Part shown: positions 1-8,361 of the stretch, piece after piece
Position numbering within the stretch: the first letter of the stretch is position 1
Layout of the letters: every line of letters begins with the position of its first letter
DNA from: Symbioplanes lichenis
GTDB taxonomy: Bacteria; Actinomycetota; Actinomycetes; Mycobacteriales; Micromonosporaceae
DNA length: 64,000 nucleotides
Direction of reading: 5' to 3'
Assembly (NCBI RefSeq): GCF_030709675.1
Contig: NZ_JAUZQD010000017.1
Span: 124,001 to 188,000, forward strand
Position numbers and translations under genes: made by a program
The notes under the pieces: model-generated
Told to the model about the DNA's origin: nothing
Database searches by the model: none
Seen by the model: only the letters and a program-made list of their open reading frames with translations

Positions 1-585
1 CGCCCGGTTGACGTGCGTCTTCGCGGTCAGCGGGGAGACGAACAGCCGCTCGGCGATGTCGTCGTTCGAGAGGCCGTGCGCCACCAGGACCAGGATCTCG
101 CGCTCACGCTCGGTGAGCAGGTCGAGCCCCGGCGCCGTCCCGGCGGGCGGGCGCAGGCTGGTGAGGAAGCGGCTGACCAGCCCGCGGGTGGCCTTCGGCG
201 ACAGCAGCGCCTCGCCCGCGGCGACCACCCGGATGGCGTGCAGCAGGTCCTCCGGGGCGACGCCCTTGCCCAGGAAGCCGCTCGCGCCGGCCTGCAGGGC
301 GAGCACGACGTTGTCGTCGTTCTCGAAGGTGGTGAGCACCAGCACACGCACGCCCACCAGGTCGTCGTCGGCACCGATCCGGCGGGTCGCCTCCAGGCCG
401 TCCATCCGGGGCATGCGGATGTCCATCAGTACGACGTCCGCCCGCTCGCGCCGCGCGAGATCGATCGCCTCCCGGCCGTCGCCCGCCTCCCCGACCACGG
501 CGAGCCCCGGCTCGGAGTCGATGATCATGCGGAAGCCGGCCCGGATGAGCGCCTGGTCGTCCGCGAGCAGAACCCGGATCGTCAC
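1..585 (-). CDS. NarL/LuxR-family response regulator (3' end outside window)
   Basis: This is a two-component response regulator that binds DNA when phosphorylated by the adjacent kinase. The 195 codons present cover a receiver domain, with the acidic pocket in LLADDQ, the phospho-acceptor Asp in VLMDIRMP and the switch Thr in VLTTF. A LuxR-type helix-turn-helix follows, beginning LTEREREILVLVAHGLS. The recognition-helix end and the stop lie beyond the left edge, so this is a partial gene. The GTG start overlaps the kinase stop as GTGA, which indicates translational coupling. The family is certain; the target is unknown, although the divergent MMPL transporter gene is a natural candidate. Confidence 0.93.
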   Translation of the reverse strand, partial: MTIRVLLADDQALIRAGFRMIIDSEPGLAVVGEAGDGREAIDLARRERADVVLMDIRMPRMDGLEATRRIGADDDLVGVRVLVLTTFENDDNVVLALQAGASGFLGKGVAPEDLLHAIRVVAAGEALLSPKATRGLVSRFLTSLRPPAGTAPGLDLLTEREREILVLVAHGLSNDDIAERLFVSPLTAKTHVNRA

Positions 586-1820
586 GCCGGCTCACCCTTC
601 AACCGGCGCAGCCCGAAGCCGAGCGGCTCGCAAGAGGGCTCCGGGGAAGACGGCAACGGCGAAGGCGACGCGAAGGACGCCGTGGGCAGAACGGCATGCA
701 CCCGGAACCGCCCGTCGCCAAGCGCACCGGCCGTGACCTGCCCGCCCGCGGACGTGGCCCGCTCGCGCATGCCGACGAGGCCGTAGCCGGTGCCGGACTG
801 GTCGAGACCCGCGCGGACGTCGTTGGTGACCTCGACGATCACGCCGCTGGGCGCGTACTCGACGAGCAGATCGGCCACCCCGGTACCGTACCGGTGGGCG
901 TTGGTCAGGGCTTCCTGCACGATCCGGTACGCCGCCAGGTCCACGACGGCGGGCAGCTCGCGGACCTCGCCGCGCTGCTTCGAGCGTACGCGGAAATCGG
1001 TGGAAGTGAGCCCGGCCACCAGCTCGGGCAGGCGCGTCAGTCCCGGGGCCGGCTCGGTGCTCTCCGCCTCGCCCTCGTCGCGCAGGACGCCGACCACCGA
1101 CTGGATCTCGCGCAGCACCGTGTCGGACGCCTCGCGGATGCGGCCCAGCACCGGGCCGACCTGCTCGGGGCGGCGGGGCAGCACGTGCGCCGCCGCGCCC
1201 GCCTGCACGCTGATCACCGCGATGTGGTGGGCGACGACGTCGTGCAGCTCGCGGGCGATGCGCATGCGCTCGTCGAGGACCCGGCGCCGCGCCTCCTCCT
1301 CGCGGGTCTGCTCGGCGCGGCGGGCGCGTTCCTCGACCTCCCGGATGTACGCGTGGTGCGAGCGCTTCGCGTCCCCGGCGGCGGCCGCCATGAAGATCCA
1401 GGCGACGGGGCCCAGGGTCGCGAACCGCCACCAGTCGTCGACCGCGACGACGAGCCCGGCGACATAGAGCGCGGCGGACGCGGACACCGCGCAGATCCAG
1501 CCCTGGCGACGGCCCTCGTGCGCGGCGATGGCGAACGTGGTCACGCCCAGCGCCGCGATCAGCCCGTAGTTGCTCACCCCGTTGAGGATCGCGCCGACCG
1601 AGGCCACGGTGATGACGCCGAGCGCGAAGAGCGGCTTGATCCGGCGCAGCAGCACGCCCACGAAGGCGCTCAGCGCGACGAGCGTGTCGCCCACCGCGGG
1701 ATGGCCGTCGACCGCCGCCTTCTTCATGACCGCGAAACCCAGCACGACGGCGAGCAGCAGATCGAGCAGGATCGGCCGCTCCAGCTCCCGTTTCCACGCC
1801 TGGACATCGCTTCGCATCAC
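582..1820 (-). CDS. DesK/NarX-type sensor histidine kinase
   Basis: This membrane sensor kinase partners the regulator that follows it. The N-terminal half (about residues 18-150) holds several hydrophobic helices with almost no extracellular loop, which suggests sensing within the membrane. The HisKA_3 dimerisation segment has the phospho-acceptor His at about residue 193 in ARELHDVVAHH. The HATPase domain ends with GYGLVGMRERA, the G-box typical of this family. A TACCGT hexamer 6 nt before the GTG start suggests a leaderless transcript; an ATG directly follows the GTG. At 412 aa the protein has normal length. The ligand cannot be read from the sequence. Confidence 0.93.
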   Translation of the reverse strand: MMRSDVQAWKRELERPILLDLLLAVVLGFAVMKKAAVDGHPAVGDTLVALSAFVGVLLRRIKPLFALGVITVASVGAILNGVSNYGLIAALGVTTFAIAAHEGRRQGWICAVSASAALYVAGLVVAVDDWWRFATLGPVAWIFMAAAAGDAKRSHHAYIREVEERARRAEQTREEEARRRVLDERMRIARELHDVVAHHIAVISVQAGAAAHVLPRRPEQVGPVLGRIREASDTVLREIQSVVGVLRDEGEAESTEPAPGLTRLPELVAGLTSTDFRVRSKQRGEVRELPAVVDLAAYRIVQEALTNAHRYGTGVADLLVEYAPSGVIVEVTNDVRAGLDQSGTGYGLVGMRERATSAGGQVTAGALGDGRFRVHAVLPTASFASPSPLPSSPEPSCEPLGFGLRRLKGEPA

Positions 1821-1963
1821 CCTTGCACGGTACGCGGCGCGGGGTGCCCGTACGTCGTCCGCGCGCAGTAGCCGGGCTCCGGCGCCCGTACGACGAACGC
1901 GGTAGCCGGGTGTCTACGGCCGGACGACGCTTTCGGCCCCCGATGCCAGAAGGGTTCTGTGCC

Positions 1964-4093
1964 ATGGCTACCTACCTGTACCGGCTCGGGAAGCTCAGCT
2001 TCCGCCGCCGCCGACTGGTCCTGGCGCTGTGGCTCGCGGTGATCGCGGCCCTCGGCGCCGGGGCGTTCACCCTGAGCGGGCCGACCGCGGACAGCTTCGA
2101 GATCCCGGGCACCCCGGCGCAGGAGGCCCAGGACCTGCTCGCCGCCCGGTTCCCGCAGGCGGGGGCCGGCAACGCGCAGGCCCGCGTCGTCTTCGCCGCC
2201 CCGGCCGGCACCCGGCTCTCGTCGGAGCGCGCCGCGATCGAGGAGACCGTCGCCGAGCTGCGCAAGGGCGCTCAGGTCGCCGACGTGACCGACCCGATGC
2301 AGGCGGTCAACCCGACCGGGACCGTGGCGTATGCCCAGGTCACGTACAAGGTGCAGCCGCCCGGCCTGACCGAGGCCGACCGGGAGGCGCTCACCGGGGC
2401 CGGCGACCCCGCCCGGGCCGCGGGACTGACCGTCGAGGCGGGCGGCGACGCGCTGCAGACGCCGGTCGAGATGGGCGCGGGCGAGGTCATCGGCTTCGGC
2501 ATCGCCGCCCTGGTGCTGCTGATCACCTTCGGCTCGCTCGTCGCCGCCGGGCTGCCGCTGCTCACCGCCGTCTTCGGGGTGGCCGCCGCGATGGCCGGCG
2601 TCCAGATCCTCAGCGGCTTCGTCGACCTCAGCAGCAACACGCCGATCCTCGCGCTGATGCTCGGGCTGGCGGTCGCGATCGACTACGCCTTGTTCATCGT
2701 GTCGCGCTACCGGCACGAGCTCGCCGCCGGGCGTACGCCCATCGAGGCCGCCGGGCACGCGACCGGCACCGCGGGCTCGGCCGTCACCTTCGCCGGGCTG
2801 ACCGTCGTCATCGCGCTGGCTGCGCTGGCCGTCGTCAACATCCCGTTCCTGACGCAGATGGGCCTGGCCGCCGCCGGGGCGGTCGTGGTGGCCGTCGTGA
2901 TCGCGCTGACCCTGCTGCCCGCGATGCTGGGCTTCGCCGGGCCGCGGGTCGCCAAGTCGCGGCGGGTCTTCCGGGGGGCTTCTCCCGCTGGGCGGCGGTG
3001 GGCCCAGCTGGTGACGCGGCGGCCGGTGCTCTGGACGGTCGCGTCGGTGCTCGGGCTGCTGGTCGTGGCGATTCCGGCGCTGGACCTGCGACTCGGGCTG
3101 CCCGGCGACAACGTGGCCGGCCCCGAGACAACCCAGCGGAAGGCGTACGACCTGCTGGCCGACGGATTCGGACCGGGCTTCAACGGGCCGCTCGTCGTGG
3201 TCGTCGACGCCGCCGGGGCCGATCAGGCGGCCGCCACCGTGCGGTCGCTGCCCGACGTCGCCATGGTGACCCCGCCCGTGGTCAACCCGGCCGGGGACAC
3301 CGCGATCCTGCAGGTCGTCCCGGCCAGCGGTCCCGACGACGCGCGGACGACCGACCTGGTGCACGCCATCCGCGACAACGGACTGGTCGTGACCGGCCTC
3401 ACCGCCGTGAACATCGACATCGCCGCGCGGATGGGTGACGCGCTGGGTCCGTACCTGGCAGTGATCGTGGTCCTGGCGTTCCTGCTGTTGACCTTGCTCT
3501 TCCGGTCGCTGCTCGTGCCGGTGAAGGCGATCGCGGGCTTCCTGCTCAGCGTGGTCGCGACGTTCGGCGCGGTGGTCGCGGTCTTCCAGTGGGGCTGGCT
3601 GGCCGACGTCTTCGGCGTCGCCGCGACCGGCCCGATCGTCAGCATGATCCCCGTCCTGTTGATCGGCATCGTCTTCGGCCTGGCCATGGACTACGAGGTC
3701 TTCCTGGTCAGCCGCATGCGCGAGGAACACGTCCACGGCGCGTCCCCCCGCGACGCCGTCGTCAACGGCTTCGCCCACGGCGCCCGCGTCGTCACCGCCG
3801 CCGCCATCATCATGATCAGCGTCTTCGCCGGCTTCGTCCTGGCGCCCGACCCCACCATCAAGTCCATCGGCTTCGCCCTCGCCGCCGCCATCCTCTTCGA
3901 CGCCTTCGTCGTCCGCATGACCCTGGTCCCGGCCGTGATGACGCTGCTCGGGCGGCGGGCGTGGTCGCTGCCGCGCCGGCTGGACCGCATGTTGCCGGAC
4001 GTGGACGTGGAGGGCGAGCGGCTGCGGGCCCCGGAGGCCGTCACCCCGTCGTCTCCCTCGTCGCCGTCTGACCTGGTGGGAGCGGGCCGGTAG
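1964..4093 (+). CDS. MMPL/RND-family transporter
   Basis: This is an inner-membrane transporter of the MMPL branch of the RND superfamily, which exports lipids or hydrophobic compounds using proton motive force. The 709 residues show the classic duplicated plan: one N-terminal helix, an extracytoplasmic loop, five or six helices (GFGIAALVLLITFGSLVAAG and on), a second loop from about residue 370, and a second helix bundle. Conserved motifs AIDYALFIVSRYRHEL and AMDYEVFLVSRMREEH occur at the equivalent place in each half. I chose the ATG at 1964 because AGAAGG lies about 9 nt upstream and the first helix follows at once; the open frame continues upstream without coding character. It is divergent from the two-component pair, which may regulate it. 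The substrate is unknown. Confidence 0.93.
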   Translation: MATYLYRLGKLSFRRRRLVLALWLAVIAALGAGAFTLSGPTADSFEIPGTPAQEAQDLLAARFPQAGAGNAQARVVFAAPAGTRLSSERAAIEETVAELRKGAQVADVTDPMQAVNPTGTVAYAQVTYKVQPPGLTEADREALTGAGDPARAAGLTVEAGGDALQTPVEMGAGEVIGFGIAALVLLITFGSLVAAGLPLLTAVFGVAAAMAGVQILSGFVDLSSNTPILALMLGLAVAIDYALFIVSRYRHELAAGRTPIEAAGHATGTAGSAVTFAGLTVVIALAALAVVNIPFLTQMGLAAAGAVVVAVVIALTLLPAMLGFAGPRVAKSRRVFRGASPAGRRWAQLVTRRPVLWTVASVLGLLVVAIPALDLRLGLPGDNVAGPETTQRKAYDLLADGFGPGFNGPLVVVVDAAGADQAAATVRSLPDVAMVTPPVVNPAGDTAILQVVPASGPDDARTTDLVHAIRDNGLVVTGLTAVNIDIAARMGDALGPYLAVIVVLAFLLLTLLFRSLLVPVKAIAGFLLSVVATFGAVVAVFQWGWLADVFGVAATGPIVSMIPVLLIGIVFGLAMDYEVFLVSRMREEHVHGASPRDAVVNGFAHGARVVTAAAIIMISVFAGFVLAPDPTIKSIGFALAAAILFDAFVVRMTLVPAVMTLLGRRAWSLPRRLDRMLPDVDVEGERLRAPEAVTPSSPSSPSDLVGAGR

Positions 4094-4186
4094 TTCCGCT
4101 GGTCCGGTGGCCGGTCGCCCCCCTCGCCGGGGCGGCCGGCCACGCTGCATCCGGATCTGTGCCGACCGACCCTTATGCTGCCCGGC

Positions 4187-4549
4187 GTGGAGTCCCACCG
4201 GCCGTACGAGAGCCGCGACCTCGAGCTCGGCGCCGCCCTCCGGTCCTGGGCCGACCGGCAGCCGGCCGACAGCGACTGCACTGTGGACGGTCCGCTCGAC
4301 GCGCCCGGCATGGATCCCACCTGGCGAGTCGAGATCCGCGGGCCGGCCGGCGAGGCGATCCTGAACCTGTTCTACGGTCCGGTCGTCGACGTCACCGCCG
4401 TTCGCCGGACGGACCTTTTCGTCGGCGGCGCGGAGGACCTGACGCCCGCCGAACTGGTCGCCATGGTCGACGACCTGCGGCAGGCGACCCAGGACGGGGC
4501 CATGCCGGCCTGGTTGCGCCGGATGCCGTACGACGGTCCGGCGCACTGA
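4187..4549 (+). CDS. hypothetical protein, 120 aa
   Basis: I do not recognise a family. The protein is soluble, acidic and rich in Trp and Pro, with no signal peptide or membrane segment. Its middle part (WRVEIRGPAGEAILNLFYGPVVDV) looks like paired beta strands, and the C-terminal half like helices (LTPAELVAMVDDLRQATQDG). The GTG at 4187 is preferred over the in-frame ATG at 4175, because TATGCT ends 7 nt before the GTG and covers the ATG, as expected of a leaderless -10. It stands alone and converges with the next gene. Confidence 0.72.
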   Translation: MESHRPYESRDLELGAALRSWADRQPADSDCTVDGPLDAPGMDPTWRVEIRGPAGEAILNLFYGPVVDVTAVRRTDLFVGGAEDLTPAELVAMVDDLRQATQDGAMPAWLRRMPYDGPAH

Positions 4550-4606
4550 GCGCTTCCGCCTGCTGAGCACGCCGGCAACTTGGCCCGGCTCATATCGGAC
4601 CCTGGT

Positions 4607-4631
4607 CCTGCCGCGCGCTGACCGCGGCGGG
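4607..4631. terminator. hairpin between convergent genes
   Basis: A 9-bp stem (CCTGCCGCG with CGCGGCGGG, one G-U pair) encloses a 7-nt loop. It lies 58 nt after the hypothetical gene and 67 nt after the stop of the SMI1-like gene on the other strand, so it could serve both. There is no U-tract. Confidence 0.45.
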
Positions 4632-4697
4632 CCGAGTGCGGCTGAAGCGTGAGATCGCGGCCAATTCCTGGTTCTTGCAGCGGCTTACGTGCCGTCG

Positions 4698-5528
4698 TCA
4701 CGCGTGGCTGAGTGATCGGCGGATTGCGTCGCGTACCGAGTCGTCCTGCTCAGTCTTGAGGAAATTGCTGAGTGCATGCGCCAGTCGGGGAGCCAAGTGT
4801 CGGCCACCGGGTGCATTCGTGCACATCATGATGGCCGCAAGAGATCGAACACGAGGCGACGGATCCGTCATGGCCACGGGAAGCAACGAGCGACCACGTT
4901 CTCCTTGGGCAGCCATCGCTCGCACGATTGTTTCTCGTACCGTCGGATGCGGTTCCGTCGACAGAGCCTGTGACAGAACTGTCGGGAGGGAGCGGCTCGG
5001 CGCCGGGTAGGTGATGAATGTGTACGCGGCGGCCCGCCGCCGGGTGGCACGCGCATCGGCGAGCAGGGTCGTGAGCAGTTCGCCCTCGTCTCCGGCCATC
5101 TGCTGTGCGAACCACGTCAGGTCCCGATGTCCGGACAAGGTGAAGTCAAGCCATCGCTCGTACCAGGAAAGAAAGCCGGCGTCGGAATGAAAGTAGGGCG
5201 CGAAGAACCGGTCGGCGTTGACTTCGGCCAGACGGCCGTGACCGGGTCCAGCGACCACCAGGACGGTGTAATCCGAGCAACCGCGGTACACCACGGTGAC
5301 AGCGCCAGGATATGGACGAAGGTCATCGCTGTATCCTTCGGTGAACTTCTCGGGAAGCTCCGCATCCGGGATCAGTGGGAACGCTCCGCCGGGCCGAGCT
5401 GGTCCGCTCAGCCACCGGTTCATGGGAAGCAGCCCGTAAGTGGGGCCGTATCCGCCGTGACCGACGCGGGTGACGAACTGGCGGAACTCTTCGGGAAGCC
5501 GGATACCGTGGAGCTTCTCGAAGGTCAT
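4698..5528 (-). CDS. SMI1/KNR4 (SUKH) domain protein with HEAT-like C-terminus
   Basis: The N-terminal part carries the SUKH signature: FEKLHGIRLPEEFRQFVTRVGHGG, then GLLPM and YRGCSDYTVLVV. From about residue 150 the protein becomes helical with HEAT-like pairs (TVRETIVRAMAAQ, RVRSLAAIMM). SUKH proteins include many immunity proteins of polymorphic toxin systems, but no toxin gene is adjacent. The gene uses noticeably more A and T at third positions than its neighbours, which suggests recent acquisition. The start is uncertain: the ATG at 5528 is used, and an in-frame ATG at 5576 would add a helix that SUKH domains often have before LPEEF. Confidence 0.75.
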   Translation of the reverse strand: MTFEKLHGIRLPEEFRQFVTRVGHGGYGPTYGLLPMNRWLSGPARPGGAFPLIPDAELPEKFTEGYSDDLRPYPGAVTVVYRGCSDYTVLVVAGPGHGRLAEVNADRFFAPYFHSDAGFLSWYERWLDFTLSGHRDLTWFAQQMAGDEGELLTTLLADARATRRRAAAYTFITYPAPSRSLPTVLSQALSTEPHPTVRETIVRAMAAQGERGRSLLPVAMTDPSPRVRSLAAIMMCTNAPGGRHLAPRLAHALSNFLKTEQDDSVRDAIRRSLSHA

Positions 5529-5622
5529 GACTTCTAGTGCATGCCCGGCTCGATGTCCGGCAGCACCCCCCAGCATGCCGACGGCAGGGCGGGACGCGTC
5601 GACGCCCGGGAGAAACCGCCGA

Positions 5623-6321
5623 TCAGGTGAGGACGCGGAAGGGGGTGCCGTCGGGGTCGGTGAGGGCGTAGCGCCCCCGGTCGTCGGGCCCGTCGACAAG
5701 GGTCGCGCCCAAGGCGACCAGGCGGTCGAGGTCGGCGGCCGGCGCGGCGAGGTCGAAGGTCACGCGGTCGGCGCCCGTGCGGTCGCCGTAGGGCGGGCCA
5801 CCCCAGGTGATCTTCGTGCCACCGCGCGGGGACTGGATGGCGGTTTCCTCGTCCTGATCCCAGACGAGGGGCCAGCCCAGGGCCGAACTCCAGAATTGAC
5901 CCACCGCGGGCGACCCGTCGCCGGCGAGGGCGCCGATCAGGCCGGTGTCCTTGAGGAAATTGTTGCCGGGCTCGATGACGTCGACCTCGTTGTCCTCCGG
6001 GTCGGCGAGCACCACGTGCCCCTCGTCGCCGGTCTGGCCGACGTCCCAGTGCTTGCCGCCCAGCTCGAGGATCCGCGCGACCTTCTCCTGCTGGTCCTCG
6101 AGCGAGGTGCTGGTCAGGTCGAAGTGGGCCAAGTTCTGGACGGTCTTCGGCGTGGTGGTGTGCCGGAAGCGGATGCGGTAGCCGCCCTCGACGACAGGGG
6201 CCAGGGCGGCGTCGGCGTGGGGGTCGTCGACGAGCGGGCGGCCGAGGACATCGGACCAGAAGCGGGCGAGGCCGGCGGGGTGCAACGCCGCGAAACAGAT
6301 GGCGTCGAGGTGGGCGGTCAT
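5623..6321 (-). CDS. VOC-family protein (two glyoxalase-like domains)
   Basis: Two tandem vicinal-oxygen-chelate half-domains are visible, starting at about residues 5 (ICFAALHPAGLARFWSDVLGRPL) and 120 (GSPAVGQFWSSALGWPL). Each ends with the typical strand pattern (LADPEDNEVDVIEP; LTDPDGTPFRVLT). Such proteins bind metal and act as lyases, dioxygenases or antibiotic-binding proteins; the substrate is not evident. TAGGCT 6 nt before the ATG suggests a leaderless transcript. The stop lies near the upstream end of the SUKH gene on the same strand, so co-transcription is possible. Confidence 0.85.
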   Translation of the reverse strand: MTAHLDAICFAALHPAGLARFWSDVLGRPLVDDPHADAALAPVVEGGYRIRFRHTTTPKTVQNLAHFDLTSTSLEDQQEKVARILELGGKHWDVGQTGDEGHVVLADPEDNEVDVIEPGNNFLKDTGLIGALAGDGSPAVGQFWSSALGWPLVWDQDEETAIQSPRGGTKITWGGPPYGDRTGADRVTFDLAAPAADLDRLVALGATLVDGPDDRGRYALTDPDGTPFRVLT

Positions 6322-6330
6322 CGCCGCAGC

Positions 6331-6770
6331 CTAAGGCCGGCCGGGTGAGAAAGCAGCCGCTTTAGTGGTGCGGCGGGCGTCGCGCCAGGCGGTCAGGGCG
6401 GTGCGCAGGCGCGGGGAGGTGACCGGTTCGCCGCGGCGGCGCGCGGTCACCGCGGCGACCAGCGCGGGCGGGCCGGCGACCTGGGTGGCGGCGCGGGACT
6501 TGGTGAGCAGGGTGCCGGTGGCGACGGCGTGGCGGCCGCGGGCCATCGAGGTCAGGCTCAGGTCGGCGAAGGCCGGGTCCAGGAAGAACCAGGGGCGGCG
6601 GGCGGCCCACGCCCAGTAACCGGTGAGCTCGGCGCGGGCGGCGGCCCGTACGTCGTCGGGGGTCATGGGTGGCAGCAGGGTGCGGGGGTCGCCAGCGAGC
6701 CGGCGACGAGGAGGTCCGTCACCCAGCCCAGGGCGGCGAGCCGGTCGCCGAGGTGCCGCAGTGCTTCCAC
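6331..6770 (-). pseudogene. internally deleted AadA-type nucleotidyltransferase remnant
   Basis: A GTG at 6770 opens a 35-codon frame with the N-terminal nucleotidyltransferase strand and turn (WVTDLLVAGSLAT). It then shifts frame and ends at a TGA overlapping an ATG at 6666. From that ATG a 111-codon frame encodes the C-terminal helical domain of such enzymes (PAFADLSLTSMARGRHAVATGTLLTKSRAA). The catalytic Asp residues and the whole palm between the two parts are missing. The ATGA overlap mimics a translationally coupled pair, but the parts match the two ends of one family, so internal deletion is the simplest reading. Enzyme activity is not expected. That the intact ancestor modified an aminoglycoside or similar molecule is inference. 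Confidence 0.6.
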
Positions 6771-6891
6771 CCGTCAAGGTTTTCACAAGGATCAATGACA
6801 CAGGGGGCGCCGGTCTCGATGAAGTTCGATAGGTTCGGGCCGACTCGACCTCGCGGGCCCCCGGGCCCGCCGGAGGAAAGGACGTTCGACC

Positions 6892-8361
6892 GTGCGACGA
6901 CTTCTGGTGGCCGCAGCCGCCACCGCGCTCGTTCTCGCCGGAACGGGCACCCCCGCGCAGGCCGCCCCCGTGGACGGCAGCGCCGGGATCGGCGACGTGT
7001 ACTACCCGGACTACGGCAACGGCGGGTACGACGTCTCCCACTACGACATCCGATTGCGCTACTGGCCCGACTCGGACCGGCTGACCGGCACGACCACGAT
7101 CCTCGCTACCGCCGAGCAGGACCTGCGCTCGTTCCACCTCGACTTCGTGCTCGACGTCGCGTCGGTGCAGGTGAACAACCGGCCCGCCACGTTCCGCCGC
7201 GAGGGCGACCACGAGCTGGTCGTCACGCCGGCGCGCACGCTCGCCGCGGGGCAGTCCGCGACGATCGTCGTGCAGTACTCGGGCGTGCCGTCGAGCAAGG
7301 TGGCCGCGGGCTACACCGCCTGGATCCGCACGCCGGACGGCGCCGCCGCGGTCGGCGAGCCGGAAGAGGCGTGGTGGTGGTTCCCGAGCAACGACCACCC
7401 GGCGGACAAGGCGACCTTCGACGTCTCGGTCGCCGTGCCGGACGGCGTGGAGGTGCTCAGCAACGGCGTGCAGCCGCGGGCCAACACCCGGGAGCTGCTC
7501 GGCTGGACCCGGTGGTACTGGCGGTCACCCGCCCCGCAGGCCACCTATCTGGCGTTCATCACCATCGGCCAGTACGACATCACGCGCGACGTGACGGCGG
7601 ACGGCACCCCGGTCATCAACGCCTACTCGGAGCTGCTGCCGGACGACTTCGACGCCGCCGCGCGGGCCAGCGTCGAGCGTACGGCCGAGATCACCGACTG
7701 GGAGACCACGGTCTTCGGCCCGTGGCCGTTCAACGCGCGCGGCGGTGTCGTCACGCCGCCGAACACGCTCGGTTTCGCGCTGGAGAACCAGACGCGCCCG
7801 AACTACTCGGCGAACTTCTTCCGGGGCGGCTCCAACACGTACGTCGTCGTGCACGAAAACGCCCACCAGTACTTCGGTGACTCGGTGTCGCTCGAGCAGT
7901 GGCGCGACATCTGGCTGAACGAGGGCTTCGCCAGCTACGCCGAGTGGCTGTGGTCGGAGAAGCAGGGCGAGGGCACGGCCGACGAGGTGTTCGACTTCGT
8001 CTACGCCACGGCCCCCGACGACGTGTGGAGCGTCCCGCCGGGCGACCCGGGCGTCCCGGACCTGTTCAGCAACTCCGTCTACGACCGCGGCGCCATGACC
8101 CTGCACCAGCTGCGCAAGACGGTCGGTGACGACGACTTCTTCACCATCCTGCGTACGTGGGTCGCGGACCACCGGCACGGCAACGCGACCACGGACGACT
8201 TCATCGCCCTGGCCGAGAAGATCTCCGGTCAGCAGCTCGACGAGCTGTTCGAGGCGTGGCTCTTCACCCCGTCCAAGCCGGCCGTGGTCTCCACGCTGAC
8301 CACGCCGAGCGAGCCGAAGTCCTTCGACAAGATGCGACAGGCGCACCTAGCGACCTCGTAG
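6892..8361 (+). CDS. secreted M1-family metallopeptidase
   Basis: This is a zinc aminopeptidase of family M1, exported by a Sec-type signal peptide (RR, then LLVAAAATALVLAG, cleavage near AQA at about residue 24). The zinc site is visible as HENAHQYFG, followed by the second Glu in WLNEGFASYAEWLW. Upstream, GVVTPPNTLGFALENQTRP occupies the place of the GAMEN substrate-binding loop. At 489 aa it has the N-terminal saddle and the catalytic domain but lacks the long C-terminal domain of PepN, as is common for short secreted actinobacterial members. A GGAGGAAAGG ribosome site lies about 11 nt before the GTG. Its stop overlaps the 3' end of the convergent solute-binding gene by 15 nt. Confidence 0.92.
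   Translation: MRRLLVAAAATALVLAGTGTPAQAAPVDGSAGIGDVYYPDYGNGGYDVSHYDIRLRYWPDSDRLTGTTTILATAEQDLRSFHLDFVLDVASVQVNNRPATFRREGDHELVVTPARTLAAGQSATIVVQYSGVPSSKVAAGYTAWIRTPDGAAAVGEPEEAWWWFPSNDHPADKATFDVSVAVPDGVEVLSNGVQPRANTRELLGWTRWYWRSPAPQATYLAFITIGQYDITRDVTADGTPVINAYSELLPDDFDAAARASVERTAEITDWETTVFGPWPFNARGGVVTPPNTLGFALENQTRPNYSANFFRGGSNTYVVVHENAHQYFGDSVSLEQWRDIWLNEGFASYAEWLWSEKQGEGTADEVFDFVYATAPDDVWSVPPGDPGVPDLFSNSVYDRGAMTLHQLRKTVGDDDFFTILRTWVADHRHGNATTDDFIALAEKISGQQLDELFEAWLFTPSKPAVVSTLTTPSEPKSFDKMRQAHLATS

Noticed and set aside
1817..4570. A 917-codon minus-strand open frame opposite the MMPL gene
   Set aside because: It is antisense to a clear membrane transporter, has an Arg/Gly/Asp/Gln composition typical of shadow frames in GC-rich DNA, and shows no family likeness.
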